Origin: Serratia marcescens subsp. marcescens ATCC 13880
Lineage (GTDB): Bacteria; Pseudomonadota; Gammaproteobacteria; Enterobacterales; Enterobacteriaceae
Length of the DNA stretch: 64,000 nucleotides
Assembly (NCBI RefSeq): GCF_017299535.1
Contig: NZ_CP071238.1
Location: 434,001 to 498,000, forward strand
Direction: 5' to 3'
The notes under the pieces are model-generated. The model did not search any database and had not been told where the DNA came from. It worked only from the letters and a program-made list of their open reading frames with translations. The position numbers and the translations under genes are program-made. Positions 48,784 through 56,039 of the stretch are shown piece by piece. Every line of letters starts with the position of its first letter. Position 1 is the stretch's first letter.

Positions 48784-49839
48784 ATGCCGCAATCTCTGAA
48801 TGCCCCTGAACCCGCCCCACGCGCCTGGCCGCTGTGGAAACCGATCCTGTTTCTGCTGGTGGTGGCCGTCGGCCTCTACTACGTCAAATGGCAGCCTTAC
48901 TACGGCAAGGCCTTCGTGGCGGCGGACAGCCACTCGATCGGCAAATCGATCTTGGCCGACGGCGCTGCGAGCCCCTGGCTGGCGGCCTGGCAGTACGCGC
49001 TGGTCTACTTCACCGCGGTGTGGAAGGCGGCGCTGCTCGGGGTGCTGTTAGGCTCGCTGGTGCAGGTGCTGATCCCGCGCGACTGGCTGGCGCGCACGCT
49101 CGGCCACCGGCGTTTTTCCGGCACCGTGCTGGGGGCGCTGATCGCGCTGCCGGGCATGATGTGCACCTGCTGCGCCGCACCGGTTGCCGCCGGCATGCGC
49201 CGCCAGTCGGTGTCCAGCGGCGCTGCGCTGGCCTTTTGGCTCGCTAACCCGGTACTGAACCCGGCGACGCTGGTGTTTATGGGATTTGTGCTCGGCTGGC
49301 CGTTTGCCGCTATCCGCCTGGTGGCGGGCGTGGTGATGGTGCTGGGCATCGCCTGGCTGGTACAGCGCGTGACCGCCAACGATCCGCAGCCCGCCGCGCC
49401 GCAGCCTTTGGTGCTGACGGCGCAGAGCGAGGAACGGCCGTTCCTTGCCCGCTGGGGCAAAGCGCTGTGGGCGCTGTTTTGGTCGACCATCCCGATCTAT
49501 GTGCTGGCGGTGCTGGCGCTGGGCGCGGCGCGGGTCTGGCTGTTCCCACACGCTGACGGCACCGTCGACAATAGCCTGCTGTGGATCATCGCGCTGGCGA
49601 TCGTCGGCTGCCTGTTCGTTATCCCCACCGCGGCGGAGATCCCGATCGTGCAGACCATGATGCTGGCGGGCATGGGCGCCGGCCCGGCGCTGGCGCTGCT
49701 GATGACCCTGCCGGCGGTCAGCCTGCCTTCGCTGCTGATGCTCAACAAGGCCTTCTCCGCCCGGGCGCTGTGCCTGACGGCGGCGCTGGTGGCGCTGTGC
49801 GGCGCGGTGACCGGCGTGGTGGGGATGGGGTTGGTGTAA
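48784..49839 (+). CDS. ArsP/YraQ-type permease
   Basis: This 351-residue membrane protein has about eight to ten helices in two repeats. The first repeat carries LPGMMCTCCAAPVAAGMRRQ with a CTCC cluster, then ANPVLNPATLVFMGFVLGW; the second has FVIPTAAEIPIVQTMMLAG and a matching LLMLNKAF end. Such DUF318/ArsP relatives include organoarsenic exporters; many have unknown substrates. It is divergent from the phn operon. Substrate not assignable. Confidence 0.75.
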   Translation: MPQSLNAPEPAPRAWPLWKPILFLLVVAVGLYYVKWQPYYGKAFVAADSHSIGKSILADGAASPWLAAWQYALVYFTAVWKAALLGVLLGSLVQVLIPRDWLARTLGHRRFSGTVLGALIALPGMMCTCCAAPVAAGMRRQSVSSGAALAFWLANPVLNPATLVFMGFVLGWPFAAIRLVAGVVMVLGIAWLVQRVTANDPQPAAPQPLVLTAQSEERPFLARWGKALWALFWSTIPIYVLAVLALGAARVWLFPHADGTVDNSLLWIIALAIVGCLFVIPTAAEIPIVQTMMLAGMGAGPALALLMTLPAVSLPSLLMLNKAFSARALCLTAALVALCGAVTGVVGMGLV

Positions 49840-49880
49840 CGGATTCGTGACTTGACGCTATCTCAATGGAGGAGATGGAA

Positions 49881-50072
49881 ATGGAACAGCGGAATAAACC
49901 TGAAATGGACGTAGAGGCGATGTTCGTGGAGCAAGCGCTGCGTGAAAGGGTGGATGCCGCCCTTGAACGCTTAAGAAACGGCACCGCGGTTTATATAAGC
50001 CATTCGGAGGCAGAAAAACGAATGGCTTTATTCAGAGCGAAAATCCGGGGGCGTTATCGGCGAGAGTTTTGA
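49881..50072 (+). CDS. Small antitoxin-like protein, orphan
   Basis: The third ATG in the frame (49881) is chosen because GGAGG lies 8 bases before it; it gives 63 residues. The protein is mostly charged helix with RVDAALERLRNGTAVYISHSEAEKRM, a pattern common in small type II antitoxins and stability determinants (a pseudo-DNA-binding strand followed by Arg/Lys-rich tail). No toxin gene of the usual size follows. Treat as hypothetical. Confidence 0.5.
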   Translation: MEQRNKPEMDVEAMFVEQALRERVDAALERLRNGTAVYISHSEAEKRMALFRAKIRGRYRREF

Positions 50073-50183
50073 GGGGGATTCGTTCAGGGTTGGGCTGGCA
50101 GCGTCTACAGATAGAACTGCCAGGCGGCTTTTAGCAGGGAGAATACGTGAATTTTTCATTGGCGCACAAGTCACACTAGAGGT

Positions 50184-50202
50184 ATCTTCTTAATAAGAAG
50201 AT
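50184..50202. promoter_or_regulatory. Perfect 9-bp palindrome before the nuclease-like gene
   Basis: ATCTTCTTA-A-TAAGAAGAT is a complete palindrome with central A, about 56 bp before the ATG at 50258, in an AT-rich promoter-like segment. It could be an operator for a repressor of the following gene or a cruciform; it lacks a T run after it. Confidence 0.5.
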
Positions 50203-50257
50203 GTGATAATTGACGGTTTATTTAGTGATATTCAGTTAGGTTTAAAAAGGAGTTTTT

Positions 50258-51265
50258 GTGGCATTATATAACATTTCCAACAAAATATTGACACCTTTAG
50301 AGAGAACCTCATTTTCTATTGAGGGATTGCAAGAACGTTATGATTTGCAAGCGGCAATTAAAAATAACATCACCATATTGGCACCCGATTGTCTTGTCAT
50401 AGCCGAAGAATTTTCTGATTGGGAAGATAGTCGGAGAAGGATTGACATATTAGCTATTGATAAACAGGCAAACCTTGTAGTAATAGAATTAAAACGTGAT
50501 GAGTTTGGTGCTCATATGGAACTCCAAGCATTAAGATATGCGGCGATGATATCTACTATGAGTTTTTCTAAAGCATGTGAGTATTATCAGGACTACCTTT
50601 CTAAAAATAATATTGATATTGATGCTAAAGAAAAAATACTAGACTTTGTTGAGCTTCAAGATACGGAGCTTGTCGACTTTGGTAAAGATATAAGAGTTAT
50701 ATTAGCATCGGCTGGATTTAGTAAGGAACTTACTACTACGGCGATTTGGTTAAGAGATAAAGGTGTTGATATTAGCTGCGTGAAAATTACACCTTATAAT
50801 TTTAAAGGTGAGGTTCTAATTAATGCTGAACAGATAATACCGGTCCCCGAGCTGAACGAATACCAAGTTAGATTTAGAGAGAAGCGTATAGAGCAGATTG
50901 CCAACTCTAAAAAATCAGAAAAGGATTACTCAAGTTATAGATACAAAGGACTTGTCCTAAATAAAAGGAATCTTGCTTTGGAGATCTTTACTGATTGGAT
51001 AGAGAAGAATAATCCTGCTAACTTCGAGGAACTGAGGGAAAAATTATTTGGAGTCATAAAAAATCGTACGATAGCTTTAGCTGAATGTATTAGTGATGAG
51101 AGAAAGAATAGATACCATATGAATGACGATGATCTTATTGAGCTCGAGTCAGGTGAAATAATAGTCATATCCAATCAATGGGGTATAGGTAACATTGAAC
51201 GAGTTTTGGATTTTTTCCGCAAAGATGGCTTTGTTGTCGAAAAAGTTGAGGTTGAACAGAAATAA
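50258..51265 (+). CDS. PD-(D/E)XK nuclease-like protein, AT-rich, probably acquired
   Basis: This 335-residue protein has the restriction-fold core RRIDILAI...NLVVIELKRDE, giving the D-(x)n-E-x-K triad (Asp62, Glu76, Lys78 approximately), after a helical start (EGLQERYDLQAAIKNNITILAP). The middle region AGFSKELTTTAIWLRDKGVDISCVKI is shared by a broad, poorly studied family with similarity to NucS/DUF91-type nucleases. A separate C-terminal domain (about 225-335) is present. The gene is strikingly AT-rich against its GC-rich neighbours. A role in defence or DNA repair is possible but unproven. Confidence 0.7.
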   Translation: MALYNISNKILTPLERTSFSIEGLQERYDLQAAIKNNITILAPDCLVIAEEFSDWEDSRRRIDILAIDKQANLVVIELKRDEFGAHMELQALRYAAMISTMSFSKACEYYQDYLSKNNIDIDAKEKILDFVELQDTELVDFGKDIRVILASAGFSKELTTTAIWLRDKGVDISCVKITPYNFKGEVLINAEQIIPVPELNEYQVRFREKRIEQIANSKKSEKDYSSYRYKGLVLNKRNLALEIFTDWIEKNNPANFEELREKLFGVIKNRTIALAECISDERKNRYHMNDDDLIELESGEIIVISNQWGIGNIERVLDFFRKDGFVVEKVEVEQK

Positions 51266-51312
51266 TAACTCTTTTATTTTTGTATAAAGCTCTGGGAGCT
51301 GTTCTACCTACA

Positions 51313-51338
51313 TTATTAACGTACCACAGTGTTAATAA
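51313..51338. repeat. 8-bp inverted repeat between the nuclease-like gene and nrdG
   Basis: TTATTAAC (51313-51320) and GTTAATAA (51331-51338) are exact inverted arms separated by 10 bp. They lie about 50 bp after the nuclease-like gene, near the point where composition returns to GC-rich. It could be a weak terminator or an edge of transferred DNA. Confidence 0.35.
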
Positions 51339-51438
51339 CGTCTGCTTTTGGCACAGATCCGCCTGTCAGATTGGCTCTGTGCCCAAGCTGCGCGAAGTCA
51401 AGCTAGAGCTAACACATGTTGAAATATGCACTATCAGC

Positions 51439-51903
51439 TCATCGCAACCTATGCACCACTTGGTTGCTGCTGCCGCGCCAGATCAGCGCCGGGTCTTTCA
51501 AATCCTGCACGAACTTGCCGTCGATCAGCACGTTGATCCTGTCCACTACCTGCATTTGCTGTGCGTCCAGTTCCGCCAGCCGGTAGCCGGTCCACAGCCA
51601 GATATCCTTGCCGGGGCATTCGGCGCGCACCCGTTTCACCAACTGCAAGATGCTCGGCACGTTGGCCGGATGCAACGGATCGCCGCCGGAGAGCGACAAC
51701 CCCTGGCGCGGCACGCGCGCATCGTTCAGATCGGCGATGATGCGGTCTTCCAACTCCGGGGTAAACGGCTGGCCGGAGTTGAGCCGCCAGGTGCTTTTGT
51801 TGTAGCAGCCGGGGCACTGGTGCACGCAGCCGGCGGCAAACAGCGTGCAGCGGGTGCCGGGGCCGTTGACGACGTCAATCGGGTAGTACTGGTGATAATT
51901 CAT
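51439..51903 (-). CDS. nrdG: Anaerobic ribonucleotide reductase activating protein NrdG
   Basis: ATG at 51903 gives 154 residues, equal to E. coli. The radical-SAM cysteine motif is GCVHQCPGCYN (CxxxCxxC), followed by LSGGDPLHPAN. NrdG uses S-adenosylmethionine to place the glycyl radical on NrdD. It lies about 170 bp after nrdD, same direction; that interval has no other gene I can see. Confidence 0.97.
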   Translation of the reverse strand: MNYHQYYPIDVVNGPGTRCTLFAAGCVHQCPGCYNKSTWRLNSGQPFTPELEDRIIADLNDARVPRQGLSLSGGDPLHPANVPSILQLVKRVRAECPGKDIWLWTGYRLAELDAQQMQVVDRINVLIDGKFVQDLKDPALIWRGSSNQVVHRLR

Positions 51904-52071
51904 GTGAGGCCTGCCCATCAGGCTATTTTACTGGCCATTTTGCCTCCGGGTAGTGCTCCCAATCCTCACGTACTGCGTGTACGGTGCGGTTGGTGCGCGC
52001 TGGCCGAAGGCAAACCGGCTGCGACAATCACGCCTGATGAACAGGCTTCTGCCTAGGTTGCACGGCGCTTT

Positions 52072-54210
52072 TCAGCCGAGCTGCCCGTTGCCGAGGTGTT
52101 TCACCCGGCGTTTCACCTCTGCCTGCTTGCCCGCGTTGAACGGCCGGGCATCGGGGCTGCCGAGATAGCCGCACACCCGGCGGGTGACCGAGACCTTGGC
52201 CGAGTCGTGGTTGCCGCATTTCGGGCAGGTGAAGCCTTTGCTGGTGCAGGAGAATTCACCGGTGAAGCCGCATTCGTAGCACTCGTCGATCGGCGTGTTG
52301 GTGCCGTAGTAAGGCACCCGGGTGTAGCTGTAGTCCCAGACGTCTTCCAGCGCCTTCAGGTTGTGCTGCAGGTTCGGGTACTCGCCATAGCAGATGAAGC
52401 CGCCGCTGGCCAACGGCGGGTAGGGCGCTTCGAAGTCCAGCTTGTCGTACGGATTGACCTTCTTCTCCACGTCAAGGTGGAAGCTGTTGGTGTAATAGCC
52501 CTTATCGGTGACGCCCGGCACCACGCCGAAATCGGCGGTGTCCAGCCGGCAGAAGCGATCGCACAGGTTTTCGCTCGGCGTGCTGTAGAGGCTGAAGCCG
52601 TAGCCGGTCTCGTCTTTCCAGGCGTCGACGGCGGCGCGCAGCCGCGCGACGATCGCCACCGCTTTGGCGCGCAGCGCCTCGTCGTCATACACGTGGTTTT
52701 CGCCGCCGAACAGCGCGTTGATGGTCTCGTGCAGGCCGATATAGCCCAGCGAAATTGAAGCGCGGCCGTTCTTGAAGATATCGGCGATATTGTCGTCGGC
52801 CTTGAGCCGCACGCCGCAGGCGCCTTCCATGTACAAGATTGGCGCCACCCGCGCCTTGATGCCTTCCAGCCGGGCGATGCGCGTCATCAGGGCCTTTTTC
52901 GCCAGCTGTAGGCGCTGATCCAGCAGCGCCCAGAAGCGCGACTCGTCGCCCATCGCCTCCAGCGCGATGCGCGGCAGGTTGAGGCTGATGACGCCGATGT
53001 TGTTGCGGCCGTCGTGCACCAGCTCGCCGTCCTGCTCGTAGGTGCCGAGGAAGCTGCGGCAGCCCATCGGCGTTTTGAACGAGCCGGTGACCTTCACCAC
53101 CTGATCGTAGTTGAGGATGTCCGGGTACATGCGCTTGCTGGCGCACTCCAGCGCCAGTTGCTTGATGTCGTAGTTCGGATCGCCGTACTGGTGGTTGAGG
53201 CCGTCGCGGATGGCGAACACCAGTTTGGGGAATACGGCGGTCTTGCGGTTTTTGCCCAGCCCGGCGATGCGGTTTTTCAGGATCGAGCGCTGGATCAGGC
53301 GCGATTCCCAGCTGGTGCCGAGGCCGAAGCCGAAGGTGACGAACGGCGTCTGGCCGTTGGCGGTGTGCAGGGTGTTGACCTCGTATTCCAGCGACTGGAA
53401 GGCGTCGTAACACTCTTTCTCGGTGCGCGCCATGGCATAGCCTTTGGCGTCCGGGATCTGCCATTCTTCCGCCACCTGCAGGTGTTTGCGGAAGCTCTCG
53501 TCGACGAATGGCGCCAGGATTTCATCGATGCGGTTGATGGTGGTGCCGCCATAGATATGGCTGGCGACCTGAGCGATGATCTGCGCGGTCACGGCGGTGG
53601 CGGTGGAGATCGACTTCGGCGGCTCAATCTCGGCGTTGCCCATCTTGAAGCCGTTGGTCAGCATGCCTTTCAGATCGATCAGCATGCAGTTGAACATCGG
53701 GAAGAACGGCGAGTAGTCGAGATCGTGGTAGTGAATTTCGCCGCGTTCATGGGCCAGCACCACGTCGCGCGGCAGGATGTGCTGTTTGGCGTAGTGTTTG
53801 GCGACGATGCCCGCCAGCAGGTCGCGCTGGGTGGGGATCACCTTGCTGTCTTTATTGGCGTTCTCGTTCAGCAGCGCGCGGTTGCTCTGCTCGACCAGGC
53901 CGCGAATTTCCTGGTTCAGGCGGCCGCGCAGCTCGCGCGCCACGTCGCGATCGTGGCGGTATTCGATATAGGCGCGCGCCAGCTGTTTGTATTCGCCGGC
54001 CATCAGCTGGTTTTCCACCGCCTGCTGGATCTCGTGGATATCGACGCGCGGCTGCTGCTCCATGCGCTGAGCGACCACGCGGGCGACGGTGGCGCAGTAG
54101 TCGGCGTCGACCACGCCCACCGCCAGCGCGGCGCGCTCGATGGCCTGCGCAATGCGCGCTTCGTCAAAAGGTACCTGGCAACCGTCCCGCTTAATCACTA
54201 CTGGTTTCAC
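52072..54210 (-). CDS. nrdD: Anaerobic ribonucleoside-triphosphate reductase NrdD
   Basis: This 712-residue protein is the E. coli length. It has an N-terminal ATP-cone (VIKRDGCQVPFDEARIAQAIERAAL), a catalytic barrel, the zinc site CYECGFTGEFSC...CPKCGN and the C-terminal glycyl-radical loop RVCGYLGSPDARPFN. It makes deoxynucleotides under anaerobiosis after activation by NrdG. The start is GTG (54210) preceded by AAGGAG. The upstream region carries DnaA and NrdR boxes. Confidence 0.97.
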   Translation of the reverse strand: MKPVVIKRDGCQVPFDEARIAQAIERAALAVGVVDADYCATVARVVAQRMEQQPRVDIHEIQQAVENQLMAGEYKQLARAYIEYRHDRDVARELRGRLNQEIRGLVEQSNRALLNENANKDSKVIPTQRDLLAGIVAKHYAKQHILPRDVVLAHERGEIHYHDLDYSPFFPMFNCMLIDLKGMLTNGFKMGNAEIEPPKSISTATAVTAQIIAQVASHIYGGTTINRIDEILAPFVDESFRKHLQVAEEWQIPDAKGYAMARTEKECYDAFQSLEYEVNTLHTANGQTPFVTFGFGLGTSWESRLIQRSILKNRIAGLGKNRKTAVFPKLVFAIRDGLNHQYGDPNYDIKQLALECASKRMYPDILNYDQVVKVTGSFKTPMGCRSFLGTYEQDGELVHDGRNNIGVISLNLPRIALEAMGDESRFWALLDQRLQLAKKALMTRIARLEGIKARVAPILYMEGACGVRLKADDNIADIFKNGRASISLGYIGLHETINALFGGENHVYDDEALRAKAVAIVARLRAAVDAWKDETGYGFSLYSTPSENLCDRFCRLDTADFGVVPGVTDKGYYTNSFHLDVEKKVNPYDKLDFEAPYPPLASGGFICYGEYPNLQHNLKALEDVWDYSYTRVPYYGTNTPIDECYECGFTGEFSCTSKGFTCPKCGNHDSAKVSVTRRVCGYLGSPDARPFNAGKQAEVKRRVKHLGNGQLG

Positions 54211-54279
54211 GTTGTACTCCTTGTTCCCCGAGGGAGCGTTGATACCCGCCTGACGCGGCGAGCAACCGTCAAATTTCGC

Positions 54280-54356
54280 TTATCCACAGGGCAAAGCCGC
54301 AGCGCGCAAGGGCTGTGGCGGCGTGTGGATGATTTTGTGGATGATTTTGTGGATAA
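54280..54356. promoter_or_regulatory. DnaA-box array upstream of nrdD
   Basis: A perfect box TTATCCACA lies at 54280-54288. In the opposite orientation three 9-mers follow at exact 12-bp steps: TGTGGATGA (54324), TGTGGATGA (54336) and the perfect TGTGGATAA (54348). They fill the leader between the NrdR boxes and the nrdD start. DnaA is known to control aerobic nrdAB in E. coli; here the same kind of input may act on the anaerobic gene. Confidence 0.75.
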
Positions 54357-54403
54357 CTACTATATATAGGTGTTCGCAATTCTTAATGCACTATATATAG
54401 ATA
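54357..54403. promoter_or_regulatory. Pair of NrdR boxes upstream of nrdD
   Basis: Two near-palindromic sites, ACTATATATAG cores at 54359-54369 and 54390-54400, are 31 bp apart, three helical turns, the usual arrangement for NrdR (consensus ACACTATATATAGTGT). NrdR represses ribonucleotide reductase genes when dATP is plentiful. Confidence 0.78.
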
Positions 54404-54466
54404 TTGGCGCGATTCTTTTGATGTAGAACAAGGAAAACGGAAGAGCGTGTGCAAGCTGAACAGACG

Positions 54467-55381
54467 TCAATCGCCCACCGGCCGATCGCGAAAATGTTCC
54501 AGCAGAAAATCGACCCAGACGCGCACCCGCGGCGGCAGATCCGCCGAGGCGTAATAGAGCCACAGCTGCACCGGGCGCGGCCAGCATTCCGCCAGCACCG
54601 GCCGCAGCGTGCCCTGTTCGAAGTGTTTCTCGACGTACCAGTGCGCCAGGTTGACGATGCCCAGCCCGGCCAGCGCTGCATCCAGCAACATCTCCGGGCG
54701 GCTGACCACCAGGCGGCCGTTCAGATCCAGCGCCAGCGTTTCGCCTTTATGGCGCAACTGCCATTTGACGTGGCGGCCGTTGCCCGGGTTACGGTGCAGC
54801 AGGCAGTCGTGCCGCAGCAGATCGTGCGGCGTTTGCGGTTCACCGCGCCGCGCCAGATAGTCGGGCGACGCCGCCAGCACCATATGCATCGGGTAGAGTG
54901 GGCGGGCCACGAGCCGGCTGTCGGGATCGACCCGGCTGCCGATGCCGACGTCGAAACCTTCGCCCACCAGATTCACCACCCGGGCGTCCAGCGACAGATC
55001 GAGATCGATCTGCGGGTAGCGCGCCAGAAATTGCGGGATCAACGGCATCAGCATTTGGCGGCCGAAGCCGGGGATCATCGTGACGCGCACCACCCCGGCC
55101 GGCGCCTGGCGTTCACCGCCGGCGCTTTCCAGCGTCGCCGCCAACGCCTGCCACAGCGGCGCCACCTGCGCCAGCAGCGCTTTGCCCTCGTCAGTCAGCA
55201 GTACGTTGTGGGTGTTGCGCTGAAACAGCCGCAGCGCCAGCTTCTCTTCCAGCGCGCGGATGTTTTTGCTGACCGCCGCCGGCGTCACGCCCAGCTGGCG
55301 AGCGGCGGCGGAGAAATTTTGCGCCTGTGCGGCGGCGAGGAAGGCCGGCAGCAGGCGGTGCACGTCAAAGGGCAGCGACAT
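54467..55381 (-). CDS. LysR-family transcriptional regulator
   Basis: This 304-residue protein has an N-terminal helix-turn-helix (FLAAAQAQNFSAAARQLGVTPAAVSKNIRALEEKLALRLFQRNTHNVLLT) and a periplasmic-binding-protein-like effector domain of the aminoethylphosphonate/CrgA-like group. It is divergent from the following oxidoreductase gene with about 105 bp between starts, so it likely controls it. Effector unknown. Confidence 0.88.
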   Translation of the reverse strand: MSLPFDVHRLLPAFLAAAQAQNFSAAARQLGVTPAAVSKNIRALEEKLALRLFQRNTHNVLLTDEGKALLAQVAPLWQALAATLESAGGERQAPAGVVRVTMIPGFGRQMLMPLIPQFLARYPQIDLDLSLDARVVNLVGEGFDVGIGSRVDPDSRLVARPLYPMHMVLAASPDYLARRGEPQTPHDLLRHDCLLHRNPGNGRHVKWQLRHKGETLALDLNGRLVVSRPEMLLDAALAGLGIVNLAHWYVEKHFEQGTLRPVLAECWPRPVQLWLYYASADLPPRVRVWVDFLLEHFRDRPVGD

Positions 55382-55486
55382 AGTGGTTGATACTTTCGGT
55401 TGAAATTGAAGTGACCTTTAACAGCCTACACCCGCAGCGGCGGAAATGGAAAAATGCCCTCATCTTCTTATGACCGAGGAATCGTT

Positions 55487-56011
55487 ATGTCACGCATTTT
55501 AGTGTTAACCGCCCACCGCACCCCCGACGAGTCACGCATCAACAAAGCGCTGATCGCGGCGCTGCGTCCGTTGCCCAACGTGACCGTTCACGAACTGATC
55601 CGCGCGTACCCGGATTACCGCATCGACGTGGCGCGCGAGCAGGAACTGCTGCAGAGCCATGATGCGGTAGTGATGTTGTTCCCGTTTTATTGGTACAGCT
55701 CGCCGGCGATCCTCAGCGAATGGCAGGATGCGGTATTAACCTACGGTTTCGCCTACGGCAGCGAAGGCACCCAGCTGCATGGCAAGCCGCTGCAGTTGGT
55801 GGTGAGCACCGGCGGCAACGCGCAGGCCTATACGGCGGAAGGGTATAACCGTTATCCGGTGCAGGATCTGCTGCTGCCGTTCCACGCAATGGCCAACCTG
55901 ACCGGCATGGATTATCTGCCGCCGCATCTGGTGCAGGGCGTGAGCGACATGAGCGATGAGCAGTTGGCGCAAGAGGCTGCCGGGGTGGCGGCGCTGCTGG
56001 GGAAATGGTAG
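55487..56011 (+). CDS. KefF/YwrO-like NAD(P)H-dependent oxidoreductase
   Basis: ATG 55487 (after CCGAGGA) gives 174 residues of flavodoxin-like fold: RILVLTAHRTPDESRINKAL, LLQSHDAVVMLFPFYWYSSPAILSEWQDAVLTYGFAYG and the LVVSTGGNAQAY loop. Related proteins (KefF, MdaB, YwrO) reduce quinones or nitro compounds using FMN/FAD. Regulation by the divergent LysR protein is likely. It converges on treC. Confidence 0.87.
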   Translation: MSRILVLTAHRTPDESRINKALIAALRPLPNVTVHELIRAYPDYRIDVAREQELLQSHDAVVMLFPFYWYSSPAILSEWQDAVLTYGFAYGSEGTQLHGKPLQLVVSTGGNAQAYTAEGYNRYPVQDLLLPFHAMANLTGMDYLPPHLVQGVSDMSDEQLAQEAAGVAALLGKW

Positions 56012-56033
56012 GGCGCAGCGCTCGCCGCGCCCT
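56010..56033. terminator. Hairpin between the oxidoreductase gene and treC
   Basis: AGGGCGC (56010-56016) pairs with GCGCCCT (56027-56033). It lies between convergent stops and begins within the oxidoreductase stop codon, but has no T run, so termination efficiency is uncertain. Confidence 0.4.
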
Positions 56034-56039
56034 GCGGGG

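Noticed and set aside
54324..54356. 12-bp tandem repeat as a CRISPR or simple microsatellite
   Set aside because: The unit matches the DnaA box and sits with another perfect box in a promoter region, so a regulatory reading is better.
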